Of a DNA stretch of 64,000 nt, positions 55,478-62,728 are shown in pieces; within the stretch, counting starts at the first letter, position 1, and each line of letters opens with the position of its first letter. The position numbers and the translations under genes are program-made. The notes under the pieces were generated by a model. That model was given only the letters and a program-made list of their open reading frames with translations. It ran no database searches and was not told the origin of the DNA. Source of the DNA: Balneolales bacterium (GTDB taxonomy: Bacteria > Bacteroidota > Rhodothermia > Balneolales > Cyclonatronaceae); contig JAFIET010000005.1 in NCBI GenBank assembly GCA_020832405.1, positions 26,801 through 90,800 on the forward strand. Reading direction: 5' to 3'.

Positions 55478-56341
55478 CTAATCCTGTTTAACGGCCATCA
55501 TGATGGCCGGAAAAGCGTGCTGCAGGGGGAAGGAGTAAGTTTGTTCAGCAGCCTGCACGCCAATGTCATCCAGTGAGCTGATGCTGCGGATTTTGGCGCC
55601 CGTTTCCAAAACCGGAGCGAGATGATTGCGTACCAGGTCGGCATTCGGGCCGTAGAGCAGAATCTCATCGTGATAGCCGTTCATCCAGCTCAGCGAAGCT
55701 TCATTTTGCCGCCAGGCGTAAACCAGATTTTCGGGGCGGGTCTGCCGGATGCTCGTTGCCGCACGAAGTTTACCGAGCACAAAAGAAGAAACGGAAAGCG
55801 ATTCATGTCCGCAGCCAAGCGCAAGAAAGGAACCGCTGTTGCCGGTGAGCTTCATCCACTCCATACCGACCTCAAAATCGGAACAGTACTCGGTGCTGAA
55901 AAAAGATGCGGTGCAGGCATTCAGCATTTTCACCATAGTGAGGTCGCGAATGCACAAAAAGCGGAAGTCCTGAATGCTGGTTTCAAACCACGTTGTCTCA
56001 ATATTTCGGCGTTCAAGCCCAAAAGCAAGCAGCTTCAGGTGCGCTTCACGTTCGGCGGGTACGTCGTAGGCAAGTTTTGGGAGCGAGGTCCAGCATTCAA
56101 ACTGAGGGAAACTCACAATCCGGATGGTTTCCGCGTTGAGGCCGGCCGTTATTTTGGAAATCGCGCGGTGTATGTGCGTGCAGAGCTGTTCATCAGCATT
56201 TCGAAACGCATCAAGCACGGAAAAGCTGAAATCAGCTTTTCCGATATAGCTCAAATAAGACGTCTCGTTTTTCGGCCTCAGTGCATAATAAAGCGCATTG
56301 CCGCTGAAGCTGATGCCGAGCACGTGCGCGGGTTCGCTCAT
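55478..56341 (-). CDS. DUF3822-like hypothetical protein
   Basis: A 287-residue protein of the DUF3822 type, which in Bacteroidetes sits next to rsmD. It starts LGISFSGNALYYAL and later has LALGCGHESLSVSSFVLGKLR and NEILLYGPNADL-like strands, a pattern of two related halves as in RNase H/actin-like folds. I infer, without proof, a PilM/actin-like shape. No signal peptide. The preceding gene, 9 bases away, encodes a pilin-like membrane protein, which is the reason to keep a PilM-like idea open. Function unknown. Confidence 0.72.
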   Translation of the reverse strand: MSEPAHVLGISFSGNALYYALRPKNETSYLSYIGKADFSFSVLDAFRNADEQLCTHIHRAISKITAGLNAETIRIVSFPQFECWTSLPKLAYDVPAEREAHLKLLAFGLERRNIETTWFETSIQDFRFLCIRDLTMVKMLNACTASFFSTEYCSDFEVGMEWMKLTGNSGSFLALGCGHESLSVSSFVLGKLRAATSIRQTRPENLVYAWRQNEASLSWMNGYHDEILLYGPNADLVRNHLAPVLETGAKIRSISSLDDIGVQAAEQTYSFPLQHAFPAIMMAVKQD

Positions 56342-56350
56342 ATCATGTGC

Positions 56351-56806
56351 CTATCGCCAGCTTGGAGCTCCGCGGTCTGTTACCCGGGTGAGGGTACCGA
56401 TGTGGTCGTCGCTGTCCGGATCGCTGAGCAGGTACAGCGGCGGGCGGGCTGAGTCGTTCAGCGCGTACTCAAAACGGTTGCCCGTGCGCGGAGAAAGGAA
56501 AAAGTTGTTTGCATCAAAGCGGCGGTTACGGAGCACGCTGTCCGGGTTGGCCATAAAGCGCTCGTTGGCTGTCAGGAAAACCATCAGCGAGTCAAGCGCT
56601 ACCGGGAACCGGTTATTATGCTCGTTGTAAAAACGGATAGCCTCATTCACGGCCATCAGGTTATCACGAACCTGCTCGGTCACGGCACGTTCCCGCTGAA
56701 CTTCCTGCCAGGGGCCGGTGATGGTAACGTACAGCCAGTAGCCTAAAAATAGAATGACGACGATAAGCACGATGCTCACAATTCGGTTTCTCTGGTCTAT
56801 ATTCAT
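56351..56806 (-). CDS. Membrane protein with pilin-like C-terminal motif
   Basis: A 151-residue protein from the ATG at 56806 (MNIDQRNRIVS); the frame extends to 56896, but those 30 residues are not membrane-like. One membrane segment (about 9-28) is followed by a helical linker and FYNEHNNRFPVALDSL, the NxxxGxYP-like pattern of type II secretion pseudopilins (short N-helix before a DG or LD turn). It lacks the prepilin leader GFTxxE, so it is not a classical pilin. First gene of the operon with the DUF3822-like gene, rsmD, coaD and an aminotransferase. Confidence 0.62.
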   Translation of the reverse strand: MNIDQRNRIVSIVLIVVILFLGYWLYVTITGPWQEVQRERAVTEQVRDNLMAVNEAIRFYNEHNNRFPVALDSLMVFLTANERFMANPDSVLRNRRFDANNFFLSPRTGNRFEYALNDSARPPLYLLSDPDSDDHIGTLTRVTDRGAPSWR

Positions 56807-56938
56807 TGTAAATAGAATGAAATGCGTGGTTTGATAGAATTCGAATTCAGAGGCTGAAAATACACCCTGACCCAAAGATATGCAACTTGAAGGCAAAAAT
56901 GGCTTTTTTTCTTGGTGCCCGCAAATCCGCTGCGGGTT

Positions 56939-57613
56939 TTAACGCCGGCTTAACCTCCAGGCAACCTTAATCATCTCCGGCAGGCCAATGCGCCGGTACT
57001 TTTCCGATACGGGCACCATGTCGGTTCGGCTGAGTTCTTCGGCCGAAAACGCCTGCCCGAAAAGCGCTCTGATTTCGGCCCCGCCAACCGAAAACGGCGG
57101 CCCGCCCATCAGGGCCTGATCATACTCGAAGCTGATGAGCAGGGCCTGCTCCAGTTTGGGGAAGAGTTCGGTCCACCGGGCTGCGTAGGCGGGTCGCTGC
57201 TCAGCCGGCAGGGCCACAAGCGCGGCGCGGTCGTACAGCGCTGTGGCATGAACCGGCACCTGCTTTGGCCGCAGCTTCAGGAAATCCGCCGCCTGCAGCA
57301 GTACGCCGTCGTGCTCATAATAAGGAATCCGCCCGGAAACACCTTTCTGAACAGTGCCTCCGTCCGGCGGCCGGTGATGCTCCTCAAAAAATGCCCCGCA
57401 GGCCTGCTCCACAAACTCCACCCCGTACACCCGATGACCCTGCTCCCGCAGCCAGCGCATATCCACCGATTTCCCGCAGAGCGGCACCGCCACACAGGCC
57501 TCAGCCGGTACGCTCAGCGCCGGCCAGTGCTGTAACAGCGCGGCATCCGGCTGTGCCCCGTTAAACCCGATCTTGTTCTTGCGCCAGCGCGCCTGCCAGT
57601 AACTTTGTTCCAT
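56939..57613 (-). CDS. Thiopurine S-methyltransferase-like SAM methyltransferase
   Basis: A 224-residue protein matching bacterial TPMT-type enzymes, which methylate thiols, tellurite or selenite in some species. Family elements are WQARWRKNKIGFN at the start, VPLCGKSVDMRWLREQGH, VYGVEFVEQAC, and the FSVGGAEIRALFG region. The substrate is not known here. It is separate from the coaD operon by 130 bases and ends at 56939. GC-rich like its neighbours. About 150 bases separate its start from the higBA start. Confidence 0.85.
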   Translation of the reverse strand: MEQSYWQARWRKNKIGFNGAQPDAALLQHWPALSVPAEACVAVPLCGKSVDMRWLREQGHRVYGVEFVEQACGAFFEEHHRPPDGGTVQKGVSGRIPYYEHDGVLLQAADFLKLRPKQVPVHATALYDRAALVALPAEQRPAYAARWTELFPKLEQALLISFEYDQALMGGPPFSVGGAEIRALFGQAFSAEELSRTDMVPVSEKYRRIGLPEMIKVAWRLSRR

Positions 57614-57763
57614 AGGGTTGGGCTAAAATGATTCGGTTAAACCAAACAGATTTCCACAAGGTCTCGAAAATCTGCCTGATAAAACACTGTAAATAAGCTC
57701 TGACTGAGCCAATAGCTTAAATGAAGTACTTGAACCGGGTTCGCATTTATGCTAACTTGATGA

Positions 57764-58117
57764 ATGCGGAAAATTAATTTCTACCACAGCGAAAGCGGAA
57801 AAAGTCCGGTTTTAGATTTCCTGGAAAATCTGCCTGATAAGTCATCAAGGAAAATATCCTGGGTCTTGAGAATTGTGAGAGAGGTTGATCAGGTGCCCGT
57901 TCAGTATCTGAAGAAGCTAACGAATACCGACGACATTTGGGAAATCCGAGCTACTTTGGGTTCTGACACTTACCGGCTTTTATGCTTTTTTGATGGTAAT
58001 GCGCTCATTATTGTGACAAACGGATTTTCGAAAAAGACCAACAAAGTGCCGCCAAAGGAAATTAAATTAGCTGAAGAACGGAAACGCGATTACCTCAGGA
58101 GAAAAAACAATGCATGA
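57764..58117 (+). CDS. higB: HigB-like toxin (RelE/ParE family)
   Basis: A 117-residue toxin of the HigB/phage-Gp49-like branch of RelE-type mRNA interferases. The family core is KINFYHSESGKSPVLDFLENLP, WEIRATLGSDTYRLLCFFDG and LIIVTNGFSKKTNKVPPKEI. In this class the toxin gene comes first. It overlaps the antitoxin gene by 8 bases, so translation is coupled. The base composition is clearly more AT-rich than the genes on either side. Confidence 0.9.
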   Translation: MRKINFYHSESGKSPVLDFLENLPDKSSRKISWVLRIVREVDQVPVQYLKKLTNTDDIWEIRATLGSDTYRLLCFFDGNALIIVTNGFSKKTNKVPPKEIKLAEERKRDYLRRKNNA

Positions 58118-58388
58118 CGATTTAGAGCGATTTATTGAGAAGAAAAAAGCTGAAAGTCCGGACTTTGCCGAAAACTTTGAAGAAGGTTATCTGAACTTCA
58201 AAATTGGCGTAATTTTGCGACAGGCACGCGAAGAAATGGGTATCACCCAGCAAGAAGTGGCAGACAAACTGAACACATCAAAATCGGTTATTTCACGGAT
58301 GGAAAATCATGCCGATGATATCCGCCTCTCAACCCTGCGGAAGTACGCAAAAGCTTTGGGGCGCAAAGTAAAACTCGAAATTCAATAA
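58110..58388 (+). CDS. higA: HigA-like XRE-family antitoxin
   Basis: A 92-residue antitoxin with a helix-turn-helix (about 35-85; LRQAREEMGITQQEVADKL then NTSKSVISRMEN). It neutralises HigB and represses the operon. Its start overlaps the toxin gene by 8 bases. No autoregulatory palindrome is evident upstream of the toxin. Together with HigB a complete, apparently functional type II module. Confidence 0.92.
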   Translation: MHDDLERFIEKKKAESPDFAENFEEGYLNFKIGVILRQAREEMGITQQEVADKLNTSKSVISRMENHADDIRLSTLRKYAKALGRKVKLEIQ

Positions 58389-58860
58389 TCAGTCTCCTGT
58401 CGCGCAAGTGCATCGCGCCGCTTAACGTCTGATCGTCTGTTATGGGAAGTCACTGTGCCCCGACTTACTGTCCGTTTTTTTGTTCCACTCCGCTTCCGGT
58501 TTTTTGGGTGAAGGGTGAAGGGTGATGACTGCCCCCATCCGCCTCCGGTCAGGTTAATAACAGCGGGTTTTATTCTTTGGGGATGAGAGGTGATGAAGCC
58601 ACGCCCAAATGATAAGGCCTGCCACCCCTCCCTGCAAATGCCCGCATCGGTGCAGGGGGCCGCCGGCATTGCATCCCTTTCTGAACAGCGCCCTTCAAAG
58701 GCATCCACCCTCCCGTGAGCCAAGCGAAAGGCCGGAAACGCATCACCCTAAAAAAAACAAAGCTGCTGCGCAGAAAAGCTTCCTTCCCCATTTTCCTTCA
58801 AAAAATGGTATCATCCCCCCTGCCCGAAAATGTTTCAATCCAAAGCTAAAACCAAAGCCT
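58389..58860. other. 472-base GC-rich intergenic region after higBA
   Basis: No good open frame. It contains three tandem copies of a 7-mer GGGTGA[AT] (58507-58527) and a segment CCGGAA-ACGCATCACCC (about 58732-58748) that recurs near 1644-1663 and, shorter, at 52589-52604. It could be degenerate or regulatory sequence. The peptidase gene that follows lacks an ATG near its start. Confidence 0.4.
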
Positions 58861-59727
58861 TTGACCCTCACTGAGCGCTGTCTTCAGATTATCGGCAATA
58901 CCGCCCGCATCCCCTCTTTTAGCTCCTTCGAAGAGCGCCTGCACCCGTACCTGCTCGATGTTGCGGAGAAAATTCCCGGCTGCGAAATCACCGTCGTGGC
59001 CCAGCGCAACCTGCTGTTTTATGTGCCGGGAAAACGGCCCGGGCTTGTTGCCCTCACCGCGCACCTCGATAAAATCGACCACTTCGGCGCTGAATGCCCG
59101 GCGGAGCTGCCCTTCACCCGAACCGAAACCGAGCTGCAGGGTCAGATGGATAACACCGCGGGCATCGGCATCATCATGAGCCTGCTCGAGCAGGCCCCGC
59201 AGCAGCAATGGCCTGGGCTGCTCGTGCTGCTCTCCGAAATGGAAGAAAACAAGGGGCTTCGCGAGCACCCCGAGCGCCTTCGCGATGCCGGCAACGGGCT
59301 CACATCCGGCATGGGCGCCGAGCGCCTCGCGCGCCACCTCATCGATGAGGCGCTGCTGCCCGATGCGGTCATCACGGTTGATACCACGCCGCTGTTCCGC
59401 GGCGAACCCGGCTGTGCGCTCTATACCGGGCACTGGGAGTTCACCAAAACCGACCCCACTCCAAAAGAGCAGGCCCGCACGCTGGCCCTCGCCGACCGCC
59501 TAACGGAGCTTGATCCGCTGCTGTACCGGGGCAACAACACCAACGATTACCTCACCTACGGCAAAGTCCTGAACGAAGAAACCGGTCCCGAAACGGCCGT
59601 GCCCTCCGTTGCCCTCGAGCCCGCCATCTTCCCCTACCATCAGCGGGATGAGCGGGTGTTTGTCGCCGATATCGACCGCATCCTCGGGCTGCTCGCCAGC
59701 TACCTCGGTACGCATCAGCCGTTCTGA
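58861..59727 (+). CDS. M20/M28-type metallopeptidase-like protein
   Basis: A 288-residue zinc-peptidase-like protein. Metal-site segments are LTAHLDKID (His-x-Asp), QMDNTAGIGIIMSLL (bridging Asp) and LLVLLSEMEENKGL (Glu-Glu), later VDTTPLF and PYHQRDERVF, resembling M28/M42 aminopeptidases. Substrate unknown. I place the start at the TTG of 58861 (LTLTERCLQIIG); the frame continues upstream, but that part has a non-coding character. 24 bases before the MATE gene, so probably one transcript with it. Confidence 0.72.
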   Translation: MTLTERCLQIIGNTARIPSFSSFEERLHPYLLDVAEKIPGCEITVVAQRNLLFYVPGKRPGLVALTAHLDKIDHFGAECPAELPFTRTETELQGQMDNTAGIGIIMSLLEQAPQQQWPGLLVLLSEMEENKGLREHPERLRDAGNGLTSGMGAERLARHLIDEALLPDAVITVDTTPLFRGEPGCALYTGHWEFTKTDPTPKEQARTLALADRLTELDPLLYRGNNTNDYLTYGKVLNEETGPETAVPSVALEPAIFPYHQRDERVFVADIDRILGLLASYLGTHQPF

Positions 59728-59751
59728 ACTGACCCCTAAATCCACCCGCGT

Positions 59752-61053
59752 TTGAACCGGCAAATCCTTCGGCTCGCCATCCCCAACATCATCAGCAACC
59801 TGTCGGTGCCGCTGCTCAGCTCTGTCGATACCGCGCTTGTGGGCCGGCTCGACGGCGTGTACTACCTCGGCGCGCTCGCCATCGGCGGCATGATTTTCAA
59901 CTTCCTGTACTGGGGCTTCGGCTTTCTGCGCATGGGCACGACCGGCCTCACGGCTACAGCCTACGGCGGTAAAAACGACGCGGAGGTGAGCGTTGTGCTC
60001 AGCCGCGCAATGCTCGCGGCCCTGCTCGGCAGCAGCCTGCTTATTGCTTCGCAGTACCTGCTGTTTTCCGGCGCCATGCTGGTGGTGAGCACCTCGGAGG
60101 AAGTGCGCGAAATGGCCGCCCTCTATTTTTATATCCGCATCTGGGATGCGCCCGCCGTGCTGGCGCTCTTTGCCATACAGGGCTGGTTTCTGGGCATGCA
60201 GAACGCGCGCTTCCCGATGTACATCACCATTTTCATCAATCTGCTCAACATCGGGCTGAACATCTTCTTTATTTACGGCCTCGGCATGACGGTCGATGGC
60301 GTGGCCTACGGCACCGTGATTGCGCAGTACCTCGGGCTTATTTTTGCGCTCTGGCTCTTTTTCCGGCACTACGGGCGCGGCTACATTCATCTTGGCCGCA
60401 AGGCCCTGCTCGCTGTTGAGGGCCTCAAACGCTTCTTTAGCGTGAGCCGCGACATTTTCATCCGCACCATGAGCCTGATTTTCACCTACTCCTTCTTCAC
60501 CATACAAAGTGCGGCGCTGGGCGATGAAATTCTGGCGGTCAACCTCATCCTGATGCAGCTCTGGTACATCATGGCCTACGGGGTTGACGGCTTCGCCTAT
60601 GCCGCGGAGAGCATCACCGGCAAGTACGCGGGCCGGGGCGACCGTGCGGGGCTCACGCAGGCCGTGAAGCTGCTCATAGCCTGGGGCATGGGCCTCGGCG
60701 CGGCCTTCAGCCTGATCTACTACCTTTTCGATGCCAGCCTGCTGCGCCTCTTTACCGACAACCCGGAGCTGATCGCCCTCGGTCTCACCTTCTTCGCCTG
60801 GACCGTCGCCGCGCCCCTCATCAACAGCTTCTGCTTCATGCTCGACGGCATCTACATCGGGGCCACCGTAACCGGCCCCATGCGCGACTCCATGCTCATT
60901 TCCACCTTTCTGGTTTTTCTGCCGGCCTACTACCTCAGCGTCGGCTCTATCGGTAACCACGCCCTGTGGCTGGCCATGACCGCCTACATGATCGCCCGCG
61001 GCGCAACCCTGCTCTGGTTTTTACCGGGCAAAGTGCTGGGACGGGTAAGGTGA
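59752..61053 (+). CDS. MATE-family multidrug/toxin efflux protein
   Basis: A 433-residue protein with 12 membrane helices of the DinF branch of MATE transporters, which export drugs or organic cations with sodium or proton influx. The early LRLAIPNIISNLSVPLLSS with VDTALVGRLDG, and LGMTVDGVAYGTVIAQYLG in the first half, mark the family. The start is TTG at 59752. It follows the peptidase by 24 bases and ends 6 bases before the convergent MNT gene. The very GC-rich third positions also create a long spurious open frame on the other strand. Confidence 0.92.
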   Translation: MNRQILRLAIPNIISNLSVPLLSSVDTALVGRLDGVYYLGALAIGGMIFNFLYWGFGFLRMGTTGLTATAYGGKNDAEVSVVLSRAMLAALLGSSLLIASQYLLFSGAMLVVSTSEEVREMAALYFYIRIWDAPAVLALFAIQGWFLGMQNARFPMYITIFINLLNIGLNIFFIYGLGMTVDGVAYGTVIAQYLGLIFALWLFFRHYGRGYIHLGRKALLAVEGLKRFFSVSRDIFIRTMSLIFTYSFFTIQSAALGDEILAVNLILMQLWYIMAYGVDGFAYAAESITGKYAGRGDRAGLTQAVKLLIAWGMGLGAAFSLIYYLFDASLLRLFTDNPELIALGLTFFAWTVAAPLINSFCFMLDGIYIGATVTGPMRDSMLISTFLVFLPAYYLSVGSIGNHALWLAMTAYMIARGATLLWFLPGKVLGRVR

Positions 61054-61059
61054 GCATCC

Positions 61060-61350
61060 TCAGCAAAAAATCAAACCCTTCTCAATCTGCTCAAAATAGC
61101 GGGCCTTTATACCATTTCGGGAAACCAAATCTACCCGTTGCCCCAGCAGCTCCTCCAGCTCATCCCCCAGCGAAATAAATTCCATACCTACACGGCCGCT
61201 GAACTCAACCAGAATGTCCACATCGCTGGCCGGACCTGCGGTGCCGCGCGCATACGATCCGAAAACGGCAAGCGACTTTATCGGATACTTTTCCTGCAGG
61301 CGCGCCTTATGCTGTTCTAAAATGTGCTGTATTTCCTGTATGGTTTTCAT
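61060..61350 (-). CDS. MNT-type minimal nucleotidyltransferase, without HEPN partner
   Basis: A 96-residue nucleotidyltransferase of the MNT group, with the signature GSYARG (31-36) and the metal-site Asp pair in DVDILVEF (43, 45), and a third acidic in RVDLVS. MNT proteins are normally antitoxins that AMPylate a HEPN RNase toxin encoded next to them. On this strand neither flank shows a HEPN gene: the transporter gene lies on one side and about 160 bases of gap on the other. So the partner is lost, distant, or the enzyme acts alone. It lies 6 bases from the MATE gene end. Confidence 0.85.
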   Translation of the reverse strand: MKTIQEIQHILEQHKARLQEKYPIKSLAVFGSYARGTAGPASDVDILVEFSGRVGMEFISLGDELEELLGQRVDLVSRNGIKARYFEQIEKGLIFC

Positions 61351-61510
61351 TCCTGAAAGATGGTTTGTAGTAGCCGAAGAATTTTAGGCCCGTCACCCGA
61401 CTCAGCCTGAAAAGCGGGAAACTCACGGAGAGATCGTCCGGTTAGTGCGGTTTTGTCGTGTATATGTGAGTGTAGGGTAAACTTAGGGTTAAAAATTTGC
61501 TGTCGCAGGC

Positions 61511-61708
61511 ATGGGCAGTAATTTGTCGCAGTTTTATATTCCGGGAGCTGAACTTAGTGAAGGCAGCGGGTCACGTATCAGAGTCGCGCTGAATGGCGTG
61601 CGGGCCGTGTTTCATCGTCCACACCCGGAGAAAGAAACAGACAAGGGAGCGCTTAAGTCTGTTCGGCGTTTTCTGAAAGAAGCTGGCATTACACCACCAA
61701 AAAAGTAG
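61511..61708 (+). CDS. HicA-like toxin, apparently shortened at the N-terminus
   Basis: A 65-residue protein whose middle and end (GAELSEGSGSRIRVALNG then VRAVFHRPHPEKETDKGA) match the HicA branch that pairs with the HicB below; the catalytic His lies in FHRPHP. Relatives have about 20-25 more residues before the EGSGSR segment (with LxWxxIExLF), while here the start reads MGSNLSQFYIPG, and upstream frames show nothing similar. Either the toxin is truncated or the start lies in an altered segment. It is followed 5 bases later by hicB. Confidence 0.72.
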   Translation: MGSNLSQFYIPGAELSEGSGSRIRVALNGVRAVFHRPHPEKETDKGALKSVRRFLKEAGITPPKK

Positions 61709-61713
61709 CCGTT

Positions 61714-62034
61714 ATGTTAAAATATAAAGGATATCAGGGAAAAGTTGAGTTTGACGAAGAAGCCGGTCTCTTTCACGGAGAGGTTGTGGATTTACGTGAT
61801 GTAATTACTTTTCAGGGCAAAAGCGTTGACGAATTGGTGCAGGCCTTTCGAGATTCGGTTGATGATTATCTCGATTTTTGCCGGCAGCGTAATGAGGAGC
61901 CGGACAAAGCCTTCTCCGGCCGGCTCATGCTTCGTCTTCCTTCTGATGTTCACCGCAGGGTTTATGTAAACGCACAAAAAGAGGGCAAAAGCCTGAATGA
62001 ATACATCACCGAAAAACTAACACTCATCGATTAA
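61714..62034 (+). CDS. hicB: HicB-like antitoxin
   Basis: A 106-residue HicB protein. The N-terminal half (KYKGYQGKVEFDEEAGLFHG then GEVVDLRDVITFQG) is the partial RNase H fold, and the C-terminal RHH-like part (RLPSDVHRRVYVNAQKEGKS) binds DNA. It neutralises HicA and represses the pair. It begins 5 bases after the hicA stop. Intact by length and pattern. Confidence 0.88.
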   Translation: MLKYKGYQGKVEFDEEAGLFHGEVVDLRDVITFQGKSVDELVQAFRDSVDDYLDFCRQRNEEPDKAFSGRLMLRLPSDVHRRVYVNAQKEGKSLNEYITEKLTLID

Positions 62035-62118
62035 CAAGCCGGCCGACCTGCGTTTTTCCGGTCAGGCAGAAAAGAGGCAGTACTCCGGGTATTAATGGTG
62101 CATTGGGTGGTTGAGACA

Positions 62119-62135
62119 GGGTGATCCCATCACCC
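62119..62135. repeat. 17-bp palindrome GGGTGAT-CCC-ATCACCC
   Basis: Seven-base perfect arms with a 3-base centre, between hicB and the DUF4112 gene, overlapping its stop by about six bases. It could be part of a terminator for either side. Its ATCACCC half resembles the short ACGCATCACCC segments at 1644-1663 and 58730-58748. Confidence 0.45.
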
Positions 62136-62636
62136 AAAAACCCGCCACACCACCCAGCCAAGCAGGGCAAAAACCACGATAAACACGCCAAACGCCAGCC
62201 AGGGGAAGCGCTCTTTGGGGGCTTCGTCCAGCTGTTCGAGCAGGTAGCGGCGCAGCAGCGCGGTGTTGCGCGTGTTGGCTTTAAAGGCCGCATCGAAGGC
62301 GTCCCCGATTACGGGCATCAGCCCGAAAACAAACTCGATCAGCATATTGCGGATCATGCGGCGCTTCACCCTGCCGCTTGCCCCGGCGCGCCGGGCTTCC
62401 CACAGCACATAGAGGGAGAGAATGAGTCCGGCAAAATCCCCGACGCCCGGCAGCAGCCCAAGCAGCGGACTCAGCCCGAACCGGAATTTCGTAAAAGGCA
62501 CGCGGATGTTGCTGTCGGTGTAGTAGCTGAAGGTGTCGAGCCGCTCCAGAATTTGCCGCAGCTCGGCCTCAGGCTTTGTACTGTTTATACGCGGTTTGTT
62601 TTTTTCGGGGGATGTGTTTCCGTCAGCTTGCGCCAT
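62130..62636 (-). CDS. DUF4112 membrane protein
   Basis: A 168-residue protein of the DUF4112 type, with two or three hydrophobic helices. Typical segments are LDTFSYYTDSNIRVPFTKFRFG, LLGLLPGVGDFAGLILSLYVL and FVFGLMPVIGDAFDAAFKAN, with a C-terminal helix (FIVVFALLGWVVWRVF). The family has no known function. It lies on the minus strand after the phosphatase gene with a gap of about 90 bases. Confidence 0.88.
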   Translation of the reverse strand: MAQADGNTSPEKNKPRINSTKPEAELRQILERLDTFSYYTDSNIRVPFTKFRFGLSPLLGLLPGVGDFAGLILSLYVLWEARRAGASGRVKRRMIRNMLIEFVFGLMPVIGDAFDAAFKANTRNTALLRRYLLEQLDEAPKERFPWLAFGVFIVVFALLGWVVWRVFG

Positions 62637-62728
62637 GGCAGGTCGGTGGGGAGTATCGGTTCAGGTTCCGGTTTCGGGGATTTTTCGACGGCAGGGGCTC
62701 AGATGCCGCACCCCGCCCGGTGAAGGCA

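Noticed and set aside
58609..58860. N-terminal extension of the metallopeptidase
   Set aside because: Rich in Pro, His and Arg with no domain, matching the non-coding composition of the gap.
59500..60960. Long open frame on the minus strand across the MATE gene (about 486 residues)
   Set aside because: It is the complement of a MATE gene with strong family signal. Its product is low-complexity (many His, Glu, Gln, Ala), as expected from the complement of GC-rich codons.
62119..62135. Palindrome as a transposon end or attachment site
   Set aside because: No integrase, transposase or duplicated target is nearby; a terminator or operator is simpler.
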